A model generated the notes under the pieces. That model was given only the letters and a program-made list of their open reading frames with translations. It had not been told where the DNA came from and did no database searches. A program made the translations under genes and the position numbers. A stretch of DNA of 64,000 nucleotides from Sitta carolinensis (lineage: Eukaryota > Chordata > Aves > Passeriformes > Sittidae), in assembly GCA_032173965.1 (NCBI GenBank), contig CM063288.1:11636501-11700500 (forward strand). The letters run 5' to 3'. Positions within the stretch are counted from its first letter, which is position 1. Each line of letters starts with the position of its first letter. Shown here one piece after another: positions 1-12,372 of this stretch.

Positions 1-3000
1 GGTGTCCAAGGGCTGCTCTGAGGTCTGGGCAGAGTGACATCTCTCCCACAGTCTGGTTGGTGTGGCTCTGCTAAGTGCCTTACTTGACAAATTGCCAGGG
101 TTCAGTGCAGCAGGGTCCTCTATAGCCAAACTCACAGACTAGTTTGTACTCCTGGATAAACAAACACTTTGTTTCTCTGTGTTTTTTTCCCTTCCCCCCT
201 TTGGCAGCATTTGTGCGGACACATATGTGGTTGGTGTTTGGCTGTCACTGTGCAGCACCTCCTGTGCATGGGTCTTGAGGGGATCAGACCTCTCTATGCA
301 CAGATTATGCTAAAACATGCTTATGCTCAGTTTCTGCCAGGCTGTAAAAAAGGGTCTATCAACAAGCTGAAGGCTGGTTGCCCTCTTGCTGAGATCCTCT
401 CCTGCCTCAGGATACTGCCCCAGCTCTTTAAACTTCATGCACTGAGTAGGATGCTCACTTGGGTTCCTCCCTGGATAGGTTTTCTCTTAATGTTGGTAGA
501 AATCAGAGCCCTGACCTTCCTTGGACTCTGACCTCAGGTGAAGCTGGCTGCTGAATCTGTGTTGGTAGCAGGTAGACTCATAGAACCCCCACAGAAAGAT
601 CAGTCAAGTACTGCAGGCTCCACCCAAGGTATTTCCTGTCATGTAAGCTGGCACTGTTCTGTCTCTCGGGATCAAAAGATGCTTGGGATATGTGACTGTC
701 ATCTCAGTTTATTCATCTAAGCACAGCAGATCCCAGGAGGCTGTAATGGGGCATATCAATTGTGAGGCTGAGATGAATCTTCCTGTGAAACACAATTCTT
801 TCCTGTATTGGAATAAAAGTGGGTTGTTCTTTTTTTAAAATGAAAATCTACTGAGACACAAATATTTTAGCCTATGTGAAGGAGTGCCTATTTTTTTACC
901 TCAGCAGGAAAAAAGTTCTATGACTCTTAATGCAATACCGTGAGTTTTTAAAAAATCGTTGTGACTGGAGGACTCCACATTTTCCTTTGCAAGACTGTTA
1001 CTGCCTTTTAGATAGACTGTTGTGTTAGGCTTTGACCTGCTTACTATTGCAAATAGTTGTCTACTGCTACATCTTGACACTGCTTTGTGCTTTTTTGCCA
1101 TTTCTTGGTTATTGTCTGTCTTTCATCCCTCAAGGTGGGTTGTGTCTTTGTAGAATGCACCCTGGAGAGCATGAAGCTGGGCAGGCCTGGAGAAGCAAGG
1201 CAGGGATGAGGCTGGCAGGAGCTGTGCAGAGGGGCTGAGTTGGAAAGCTGGGGTGTCTGGTTTCTGTTAGTGGGTTCTTGGTGAGAACATTGCCGTGGAT
1301 TAAAAAGGGATGAGGATTTAAAGGCTCTGTCAGAAAATTAATCCCCTTAGTAGAGTTATGTTCTGTGAGCTTGAGGAGGTGTGTGAAGGGAACCTCAAGG
1401 CAGCTCAGGTTTCTGGAACCAGTGCTTGTGGCACAGGAGAAGAACTGGCTGATTCCAAAGCACTGTGACCCGCCTAAAATGGCACAGCCATCTTGTGAAG
1501 CAATTTATAAACCATTCCCTACACCTTATCAGTTGTATTGACTGTAAGCAAAGGGTTACCTCTTGCACCTTAACCTCTTTGTGTGTTTATCATGAATTGG
1601 CAAAGTACTGTTACATAAAACTTCCCTTCTTGAGTGTTGTGATGGATTACTTTAGCAAATGGCTAACTTCATTAATGAATGTCCCTCTGCTCTGCCTGTG
1701 TGTCAGTCATGGCTGGCTTCTGGTAAGGTAGTTACAAAGGCACAGTGGCTGTCCCAGCACCAACAAAGCAATTTGCATCCAGTGTGGTTACTTTCCCAAA
1801 TTATGAGCAAAGGGTTTGGGGTTTTCTGTTTGCTGGGTGATTGTTGTCGCTTGTTGTTCAAATGTTCCTTCTCAACTTTAGCTCTTCACCATCAGTTAGT
1901 GACCTTCCGTCACTGTGAAGCAGTTCTGCTTCCTGCCCTGAAACACATTCTCCACATGTGACTGGTTCCGTGGTGGTGAGTGGACCAGCTCAGGAATGTC
2001 CATATGCAGAACTGCATGGAAGAAAGCTCTGACCTATTGGCTGTGGAAAGCTGGAAGTACTGGGTAGCAAATTGAAGGCCAAGTTTCATAGCGGAGATAG
2101 AAGAGCAATCAGTGGAGAATTTCATGCGAGATCTGTAAAGACTTCATATGGGTTAGGAAGGAGGACTGTCCAGTGGCTGTTTTTGTGTACAGGTAGGAGA
2201 GGGCTCCAGGCTTGGGGAGCATAATGGCTTCTCTTGAGCCTTGCTTCTTGCGGGATAGACCCAGAGGGATGGTCAGTGGTGTTGAGAAGGAAGAGGTCTT
2301 TGGCCTGGACTCTGGAGCTGGAAACCAGAGACCAGTGTTTTCACCAAGGGGCAGGGGAAGTATTTGCAAGGGAGCACAACAGAGTGAGCTTAGTTGTTAA
2401 GTTGACTTGGGGACGTTGAGCAGTGGCAGAGTCCCAAGTTTGTGTGCTCCAGCTTGAAACCATGAATGCTCTCTGGCCACAACTCCAGAACCAGCCTGTA
2501 ACTGAAGTAACTAGAGTCAAATCTGTAGCTTGGTTTCCAAATACTGACTCATTACACTTGTCTTTCCCGATCTCTTCCCCCCGCTGCTTTCCCACATTCC
2601 TTGGGAAACTTGAAGCCAAATTGAACACAGGATTTGCCGATCTTTAAGGCAGTTCCTTCATTAAGAGGTCTTTAGTGGATCTCAGGAGGATTACTCATCT
2701 GACAGGACAAAGTAGAGGCTTATTAGTATGGTGTCTCAATACCACTCCACCTTCAGTCTGTGAGACTGGTAAAGGTGCTGTCCTTGCACTGCAAGCTGCT
2801 GCTGGCATTGCTCCTTTGGTCAGGGATCACATCTGTCGATAGAACTACACTGTCCAGAAGTCTGCAGCACAAACATCCTAACGTTTCTGGAACTAGCCTG
2901 CCTTTTAGCACTGTTTCAGTGTCTTGTGGATAGGGATTTTCAGACAAACAATCAACCAGCAACATATTACAAACCACTGCTTCAGAAAGATGGCTTGATG

Positions 3001-5521
3001 CAGTGCATATTCCATGGTCTGCAGTCATATGGGGTGTGGTTTGGCCATGGCTGGTTGAAGCCAGTTTCAAACATGGACAGAAATGAAAGTAATGAAAGGT
3101 AATTCCAGAACTTGCAGCAGGAGGAATGTGGAGGAAACAAGCACTGTGTACAGTAGATCTGAATGCTAATAAATGTGAGGAAATAGTAATTTTTTTAAAA
3201 AACAAAATGTCAAAAAATCACTAAAACCTGAAAGTCATTGCCCAAGAGAATCAGCTTGTAATGCCAGAACCACATGTGGACTGTGAGCTGTTCAAGTCAC
3301 AGTTTTGTTTCATGACCAGCGCTGGGCTGGCTCAGAACCTCAGATGTTAATTGCTTCAAATAGTGGGAGGCTAAGTTTGGTGGCAGAGGGTCACTGAGAG
3401 CAGGCTGTGTGAGAAATCCAACACAGTGTCCCAGTGGTACTTCAGAGTAACTTGCCATCATCTGCCTGTAAAGTTTTCTTGGGCTCTGTTCAGCTCTCCT
3501 GATCTGCAGTGTGTGGCTTGTGGTTCTTGGCTGTGCGAGGATTTTAGTGTACAGCTGGTTAGGGTTTGGAAGGCTGGACACCTCTGCCTTATGGTGTCGT
3601 CCAGGAGTCAGCCTTAGTGTCAGTCCTAGATAGTTCAAAAAACAAACAAGCCAAAAACCCAAGCCATAAGGGAAAATCACTAACATCTGAGAGAACTTGT
3701 GATATTGGGAGCGTTACGATAGCTCATAAACCTAATGATGGACTTAGTTTGAGTCTGGGTCACACCTAAACTGAAGTCCCAAATTTCAACCCCAGGGTGC
3801 CAAGGCATATATTCAGATTCAAGATATGTGTGCTTAAATGGGTACATTTTAAATAGTTGCATTTAAAATCTCTTATGTGTTGTCCTGCCTCAGCTCAACT
3901 GCGGATGTGCTCTGGATGTTTCTCCAAAGAAAGGTGCAGGAAGCACTGGGCAAGGAACAGCTGAAGAGGATGCTTTGGAGTAGATTCCTAATTGTTTGGG
4001 TAGGAGATGAAATTGCTTACAGCAGGAGGCAAAAGAGAACCTTTGCCTCCCTTAAAAAGTCTAAAGTTCAGATTTGGTTGTCTAATCTTCTACAGTCAGA
4101 GAACCCAGTTTTAAACACTGAGATTTACAGTAAATGAAAAAAGCTGTTTTATATTGACGTTATCTCATACGTAATTGAGTTTTTATGGGGTCACAACTGC
4201 CTGGATGTTTGTACTTTTCCTGGAACACTTCTTTATTTGACTAGATGAATTGTAGAGAAGGCTGAGTGACCAGCTCTGGCTGGGTGTGCTTCTGGTTTAA
4301 TTACAGCTCTGTTTATGGGGATAGTTTTGCTTTGTCCCATGCTAGGAACTACATCTTTTCCTAACAGTCACTGCCATCACTGAGAAGGCCCTGGGCATGT
4401 GTAGGAGCTCTGCTGCTGGTGGCTTCCCCCATGTGGACAAACACTCCACCCTTTCCTGAGATCACAGACACAGCAGTGGCTTTGTGTCATTGAGACTGAG
4501 TGTGCTTCCTGGTGCCCGCCTGCCCACCCAACCTTTTTCCCTAATCATTATGGGGTGCCATACTGCTCCTTGACCCCTTTCCACTCTGTTCTTGGGTTTG
4601 GATGGCTTAAAAAATGAAATGGCTAACAAAGCTAATTTGTATTTCCCATTTCTGAAAGTGGCTTTTGGTGTTTTTGGTTCTTGTGGTGCACTTCATCTTT
4701 GGAGAAGGACTTTTTCTCCTGCCTGACTTTGAAGACAGCTCTGAGTAGGTTCTGGTGTCTCAGCTGAAGCCATTAATTGTGCTAGAAGCAATTTCTCCAT
4801 ATGTTTGGCAGCTTTGTCTTCACTTGGCAGCCCAGGATAAACAACCCGGTCTCCAAACCACACCGTCCCAAAGCTCACTATGAATCTTGCTTCAGATGAC
4901 AGGATACCTCTGCGTAAGTAGAGCATCTGACTTCTGTTGTCCCTAGGAAGCTAGAATCTCAGCTGTCTTTTAACCAAGAGGCTGTTTTCTATTCTTTTTG
5001 TAATCCTTTCTTCTGTTGCTAACATCTGGATGAAATTCAAATGGGATTGTGAACTTGCTGGATTGTAGCCTGTGCACAACTCCTACTGGAAGCCCCTAGA
5101 CTGCATTTTGATCCCCCATAAATCTTCAGTATCTGTGAAAAAAGGGAGTGCTCAGAAGTTCCTCAGCATAAGGAGTAAGAAGTATGAAAATACTGGGAAG
5201 ATTTTTTCCTTATATTCCACATAATTTTTGCTTTACCCCATTATCCATTTCTAGTTAAGATTCCTTTAATTATGACAATTTTTTGCTTGTGATTGTACAG
5301 GATTTGATGTTTGCGTGGTTGTTACTGTCAATGTGAAGTGATGTTGAAATTTTCCAATTAGCTTCCTCTAATTTGTGTCCTAAAAGATCGCATTTTACGT
5401 AGCAGTAAGAAGCTTGAGAAATATTGTAGGTTTGACTTGATTAGCTGTTTTTGTAGGAGTAATATACATTTTATAAGAGAACATACTTTTTTTTTCCTAA
5501 GGAGATAGGGGAGAAAGCACC

Positions 5522-5539
5522 TTTTTTTTTTTTTTTTTT
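5522..5539. repeat. Poly(T) tract (T18)
   Basis: Eighteen consecutive T in intronic sequence. A second, shorter T run lies at about 5486-5495. There is no sign of a linked retroelement body on either side. Confidence 0.9.
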
Positions 5540-6848
5540 CCACTTGCTTTCTGCCAAGCATTTATTATGTGTTCCTGAAACTAGACAGCAAGCAGTGAGA
5601 TTAATCCTGTCCCAGCTTGGTGACATGTTTGTGACTGCCGTGGAAGGTACAGTCAGCTTTGATCCCATCTCCTTCCCTGCCCTGTGGTAGCAGCCATGGG
5701 TGGGAGTGGGACTTGCTTCTCCCAGTTTTTATTGCAGAAATGTGGTGAAGGAAGAGACTTAAGCTGAGGGCATCTAAGGGAGCTGCTAGGTGGGGTCAGG
5801 AGTCATATTCAGCTTTTCTGCATCCCTTGTCAGCACCCTCACACAGGACCATTCTTTTTAGTTATCTGAAAGTCAAGTAAATATTACATAAAGCTACTCC
5901 TTCAGAGCTATAAAACCTGTTGTCCAAATTGACTTAAAACAGGTTGAAACCAGAAAAAGCCTGTATTTTTTACTTACACAGAGAGGACTGAAGTTTTCTG
6001 AGCTGCACAGATGTGACTGAGATAATTCAGAGTGTTTCAAGTACATGCTAGAGAAGTGGAAATGCCAGAAGGAATTATTTTCACAGGGTAGGTATTTCTT
6101 CAGCATTCCATTTGAGGTCCATAATGTCTTCACTGATTAATTTCTAGTAAAAATTGAAGTTTATAACACTGTTTAGATTAGGTGAAATCAAGTGGATGAA
6201 TTCCGTGCAAAAGAAACCCAAGTGCACACAGTGAAGTTAACAACTAGAAGTGTTTTTTTGTCTGCTGGCTTTTTTTGTGTCCTTAATCCAAAGTGAGACT
6301 ATTCTTTATGGATTTAAATGCACCTCCCTCTCTTGAGTGGAAACCATTGTAAATGAGTATTTCTGTTACTGCCTGTTAGCTATGAAGTGTCACCACTGTA
6401 GAATAAACAGTCTTCAAAAATCCGTGGAGAGTAGAACTCAGAAAAATGTTCATATAGTAAATGAGCAGTGAAATTTTCCTGCAGCAAACTTGGCTCCGAG
6501 GCAGCTATTTGGCTTTCCCACAAGAAAGAGGTAGGGAAGTAGAAAAAGTGGGCAAGAAAAACCCCTTTGAGTTGGGGGCACACTGTAAAAGGAGGAAAAC
6601 ATAAAAGGGACATGATGACAGTGAGGCTCTATGGTGTGGTGGTAGAATTAGGAGTTGAATTGGTGTGCTGTGTTCCTGTAGCATTGCGGCCCTGTTGGTA
6701 GGGGCAAGCAGAGCAGGAATCCTCACTGCTGCACTCCTGGGTGCCAAATTATGGTGGAGCTAAGGGGTCTTTGTGCAAGGGGAGAGGCAGGATGACTGCC
6801 CAGATGTCAATGCTAAAGCAAGGCATGTGTAAATTGTGGTTCTGATTG

Positions 6849-6898
6849 CCACAGTACAAGCAAATTCAGGAGGCCACAGTACAAGCAAATTCAGGAGA
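6849..6898. repeat. 25-bp tandem duplication, two copies
   Basis: Two adjacent 25-bp units (6849-6873 and 6874-6898) differ only in their last base. The 24 of 25 identity implies a recent duplication inside the intron. Confidence 0.95.
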
Positions 6899-9800
6899 CC
6901 ACACCAAAGAGTTAATGAGCGTCGGTCATGACTGGGCAGCTCAATGTGGATGCAGTCTGGGCACTGAATACCAGAAACTGAGAAGATACAGCAGGGAAGA
7001 AAAGGCTGGCTGTATTGACCCTGCTCCATCTTTGGCTGCTGTGTTGAAGATGGAATGTGGGGCAAAATGGGCCTGCAGTGTTAGAATGACTCTAGTGTGC
7101 CTTTTGCATTTCCTTGCCCACAGCTTGTCCTCCTTTGCAGGATTTCCATGTTCCTAGCATAGTGGGAACTTCCAGGGTGGCCTATTGTGCAGCTGGTGAA
7201 TTCATAATATCCACATCTACAGCATCTTGTCAAATGAGGCTACAGTAAGCAACTGCAGAATATCCACTGTCATTTGTGGTTCAGGGATTGAGGGTTCTGC
7301 TTTTGCTTCTTGTCCTGCAGAGTGTCCACACATGGGAAACTTGAGCAAGTCTTATGCTAATTTTTATTTTTGCTTGTGACTGGCTAAAAAGGCATCAAGC
7401 ATGCAAGTTCACATGCTAGCTCTGCCACTCTTGTCTGTTTACCCTGAGGGTTCATTAATCTTTCTTGTCAGAAAAATATTTGTGTGCCTGATGCCCTGAA
7501 TAGTTGTTTGGCTGTTTCAAAGGTGATCCTCCTGCTTGCTGGATGTGCTTTGGTTTGGTATGATAAATGCTTGCTTTTTTTTCACCTCCCCCTCCTTCTG
7601 CATGGTGCTTTTGACTGTCAGCATTCCTTTGTCTTTATCTGTGCACTCTTTAGGGTGTCTATATAAAGTTGCTAAATGGAATTTTTATTGGCTTGGCTTA
7701 ATCAAACAGTTCTCAGGCTGGTTCTGTCTGGTGCTATGTGGATCCGTTCTGAGAAAGATAGCTTTCTGGTTTGGGTTTTTTTTCCCTTTTCCATGGACTG
7801 TTGTTGGGGATATTGCTCATTCAAAGGTTAAGGTTTAATTCATTTCTGGAAAGGCTACTTTAGTGTAAGGCCTGAGTCATATCAGCCTGGAACATCAGCA
7901 TCCTAATTGGAAATTAGTGTATTGTATCTGTGTATTGTGCAGAAAACCACAAAATGCATAGTGCAAGTGGCCTTGAAATGTAACACCAAAACAAAGAAAA
8001 GCAAATAGGATATTGTGGTTGTGTAGTACATAACATTTGAACAAGGAATAACTGAGCTTGAAATGGTGATAACTTCTGTACTCAAAAATCACCTGAAATT
8101 TCTGATGGCTGTCCAAATTGCATGGAACTCAGTAAGCTGTTAAACTTGTACCTTTTGAGTAGGTGAAATAATTCCTGTGTTGAACTAAATTATTTTTCAT
8201 CTGTAGCAAGTGCTCAACTTTCAGTTCTACTGTCCTCACATTAAGTGGTCATGTCCACATTTAATGTGTTAATTATCAAAGACAATGCAAGTTTAAAAAA
8301 GTAACCAGTTTGTAAATCCTCCTTCAGATAGGTGGAATTGCTTCATGAATTGCAAACCAGGAACTCTCTGGACCTGGGTGGTTACTACTTTACTGAGTAC
8401 TACTACTTTGTTTGGAAAGCGAGTTGCTCAAACTCTAGCCTAGAAGGAGATTACATAAGAGTTCTGTTGCTCAGAGAATGTCTGTTTAAAATGGAAATTA
8501 GTGTCATCACCTGCCTGGGTTTTTATTGGTGCCCCTGAAGCTTTCAATGAAGTTGAGAGACAAACTTCTCAGGAATGTGCCATGGTTTTCTGAATATTTA
8601 TTACTTTCCTGTTCTCTGCCGGAGGTAGGGAAGAAGGATTGTGGTGAGTGAGGGGAGCACTGGGTCATTCAGACTTGCAGGAAGGTCCTGCAGCATCAGC
8701 TGTGCTGGGGATTTCTTGCAAAGTGTTCCCTTCATTTCAGGTGGTGACAGATGTGCTTTAGATGCCCCTTTGCTTGTGTCCAGTATTACACCTGACCTGG
8801 CTATTCAATCAAATCACTGTAGTCTCAGCACTGGTATCCTCTATTGTCTCCAGCTTTACCACCACATACTCACTTGGAAAGTTGTAGTGTGACCTGTATT
8901 AATTGTGTTTCCATCTAAGACAGATGGAAAAACTCAGTATGGGGGAACTCTGTATTTCAGCTTTGTTTTGGGCTTAGCTAGCTGTAGTCTGATTTAGGAA
9001 TTGGAAACACAGATTGTTTAGTCACACTTAGACATGTTTCTTTGCAGATTTGGATACCTGACTGAGAATATCTGTTATTCATTTAGTTTTAGCAGAAAAC
9101 TGTCAGTGTGTGCCTCCTCATGCTGGGTGAGTCAGAGATGCAGGGTTCATTAATGATCTGTGTATCAAAGCCTTGTGTGACTTCTTTGCCCTCTTTGACG
9201 CCAGGGGGAGTTCAGCTTTCTTCAGGTTAGATTGCTATTATTTGCTTTATTTTATGAAGGATTTTGTTTTCCAAGTGGTCATTCTTTAAGAGTCTTTTTT
9301 TCTCTCCAATAATAATTGCAGGGCTGAGGTAATTCACCATTTCAGGAGTTTTGCTGGTAGCGATGATGGAAAATATAGGGTGAACAAAGTTTGGAAGGTA
9401 TTTTTCAAGGAAAAAGCATAATCCAAGCAGTTTGGTGCTATAAAAGTAAAAATATCTGAATGCTGTCCATGCTAATAAATTCTGGGTACCATAAGCCACA
9501 AAGTAATGAATTTGCTGGAAAGCTTTAAGAAGAATAAATGAAAAACCACTACCAGAAGATGGATATATAAGGTAACTTTGAGGAACTGGGGCTAAATTCT
9601 CACTAACAGTGTCACAGAGAGGGGGGAAAAGCCCTTCATGTTTTCTGAAGCTTAGCTGGAAGCTGTCTTGTTTGATAATCATGTAGCAGCTCAAGTTAAA
9701 CATTCAGAGTTCAAGGGGAAAGCAGTTAGCATAAAATACCATTTTGATTGAGGTTTTTCATGGCATAAGCTGCATTCCAGGGCTTCCATCAGATGACCCA

Positions 9801-12295
9801 TATATCTTTCATCAAAGCATGTTATTTCCTCTTTGGCTTTCTGTTTAATATTAACTCTGTCGACACTGTAGTTTTTTCTTCACTGGTCTGCAGGATCTCT
9901 TTCTGACTCCCTCCAAGGTGAATCACTCCAGTCAGGTGGAGATGTGTGGTGCCCACTACCTGCCGGGCTGCAGTTCTGTCCCTACTCCATGCAAGGGATT
10001 GGAGATGGCACACTGCAGAGTTTGAGTGCTTGATGCTGTTTTGAAAGGCACATGGATGATGTTTTAATGCCAAATATTTTCGTTTGTCTCATTGTAACTG
10101 AAGATAAGCAGATCAGGCTGACCAAAGAGCGAGAACATATTGGTGCACAAGGGCATCCCAGAAACCTCCTTGTTCCTGAGACATTTGCTGAATGACTGAC
10201 AGTGCTTCTGGTTTGACCATTGCCTTCCTCCATAGCACAGCTTATGCTTCTACATTTCACTGTTCTTGTTACCCCTGAGTACAGTCACAGATGTATTTTA
10301 CTGTCTCTTGCTTTCAAAACCTAAATTAATTTTCTGTAATGATTAATTAGCCTCATATTTGCATGGGAATTAACTGTAAGTGCAAGATATGCTTGGCTGT
10401 GTAACTGGGTACAAGATGAGTAACTGTATCACTCTACAGCTGATGATGTGTATCTCCAGACTGAACCACTGAGCAGCCAATTCATACAGCATAAACATGT
10501 ACAGCACATACAAGTACATTGTACAGCAGATGTGGCACCTGGGGACATGTTTTACTGGTGCACCTGGCATTCCTAGACTAATGGTTGTTCTTGATTGTCT
10601 AAAGGGTCTTTTCTGATTGGATAAAAACAATTTTTCTAACTTGACCTTGATCTTTATGCTAATATAACAGTATTATGTATGTACCTCTAAAATTTGCCAG
10701 GTGAACAATATTAACATGTATCAGTGGGAACATTAAAAAGTCTTAAGAGTTTCAGTGTGGAAGACCTCAATTTCAGGACTGTGGTTTACAAAATCCACTT
10801 ATGTTGTCCAGCAGTCTTCAAAGGCAGGTCATTGTTGTCATTTTGTTTTTCTTATGTGCCAAGAGATGGGTAAGGATCAGTGCATGTTTCCACGGTTATT
10901 TTGGTGCTTTATATGGTTTATTCACTGTGCCCCCCCCCATGCCCTAAATCACTTGCTGGATTCAAGGGTCATTTCCTGTTTGCAGAACTCCTACTGACAT
11001 CAGTAGGGCAGTTGTGCAAACATTTGGGGCTTCAGTATGTCCTCTCTTGTCCTTCCTTTTTTTTCCTTGTCCTATCTGCCAGCCAGCTGAATAAGCACTA
11101 TTATCTCTGTGGATACGGTCTGTACTCATGCAGGTGGGATTCTCAAAAGGCAGTCTGCCTCTCTGACACATTTGCTGTCATTAAGTCTTCCATTTCTAAA
11201 TCCAGATCCAAAAATTTAGCATTTTTGTCTCTGCTGGTAGAAGCTGCTTAGAGGGAGATAGATCTGCTTTGCAGTTTTCTGCAGGGCCAGTCTTGCGGAG
11301 ATACTGGTTGAGCCAGAAAATCCAAACTGATCTCCTTCTTGGTGCCTGCCTTGCTTGCCATACCATGTGTGTTTTTCAGGAAAAGGGAGGATGGCAAGAT
11401 GAACAAGAAAAGCTAGTATAAGGTACACATATACTTCTTTAATCCTTATGGTCCTATCCTGCCTTGGTACTAGTTGCAGGTTTATTGTAAAGACCCAGAG
11501 TAGTACAATGAGCTTTTGTACTGTCTTATTAATTTCTGTGCATAAGGTATTGAGAGATCAGTCTCCTTTGTCTGCTGTCAGCCTTGAAGAGATGTAATTT
11601 CATAAACCAGTTAGCTGAATTCTGTTGAATTGATTAAATTCCTTGTGTGAGGGTGGTGGTGGGGTGGTGGAGTGTGAATTCCCTTCCTGGAACTAGTCCT
11701 TGCTCATGCTGTAATACCCATTGCTGCTTCCACACACATCTAAAGGAATATTTATGCCCTTGGCAGTGACTTTCCAGGCCTTATGAAACAAATTTTGTTT
11801 TTGTGGTTCACCAAAACACCTTACAGACCTGACTGCTTCCTGAGGAAGGCAAGCTTTTCCCCACTTGCCATCCTCTGCAGAATCATTCCTGGATCTGTTG
11901 TGCCAGCTCCTCTTCACACAACCATTGCTCTGGCAGAATTGCTTTAGCAGAAGGGACAGACAAAGGCAGTGCCGTTACAGCTATGTGGCATTGGGGGACA
12001 ACTGCCTCAAACACCCTGGTGACTTTCTGGAGGGTGACCAGAAAACCAAAGCAGCCCTGGGAGACAACTATAATTGATGCTCTAATGGAGAGCTTTTAGC
12101 TGCCAAAAGGCAAACCTTCCCCTCAGATTTCTGCTGCGCTTTAGTGCCTATCAATTACTGGGGCAAATGCATTATGTTAGCAAAAATAAGCTTTCCCTGA
12201 TCAAACGTATGCTTTATCAGCCACATAAATGCCAGCATGACTCTCTCATTGCTACAACATATTAAACACCTTGGAAATGTTTCCTTAAACTCTAG

Positions 12296-12372
12296 GTCAG
12301 TCTTATGAAATCCGTCTACTTGAGAATAGGAAATTGGGAGAGTTTCAAGATTTAAACACAAAATATGTAAAG
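12296..12372 (+). CDS. TFCP2L1: TFCP2L1 coding exon 3 (first exon in window)
   Basis: The exon starts after an acceptor ending TCTAG and stops before a GTAAGG donor. It opens with the last two bases of a split Gly codon, then reads [16 protein letters not shown] and ends KYVK in phase 0. This is the N-terminal edge of the CP2 DNA-binding domain. A 77-nt exon of 2+75 nt fits both neighbours' phases. It has no Met start, which shows that the coding sequence continues upstream. Confidence 0.95.

Larger units (their letters stand above)
1..12295 (+). other. Upstream intron sequence (probably intron 2 of TFCP2L1), no exon recognised
   Basis: I looked for coding exon 2 (the segment with the ALPIFKQE motif and the end of exon 2 before exon 3's Gly-Gln-Ser) and for exon 1, and found neither. 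All open frames here are short, lack recognisable motifs and look like chance. The stretch is therefore read as a single intron of more than 12 kb. It holds a T18 tract at 5522-5539, a 25-bp tandem duplication at 6849-6898 and otherwise unremarkable AT-rich sequence. A missed, diverged exon cannot be excluded. Confidence 0.7.

Noticed and set aside
1995..2040. CTGCATGGAAGAAAG followed by CTCTGACCTATTGG resembles the Leu-His-Glu-Glu-Thr-Leu-Thr-Tyr-Leu part of TFCP2L1 exon 2
   Set aside because: Two frame-breaking indels would be needed, the flanks do not match on either side, and no donor site follows. It is a chance similarity.
9227..9703. 158-codon open frame on the - strand
   Set aside because: No recognisable domain, biased toward Phe/Leu/Tyr as in translated A/T-rich non-coding DNA, inside the upstream intron.
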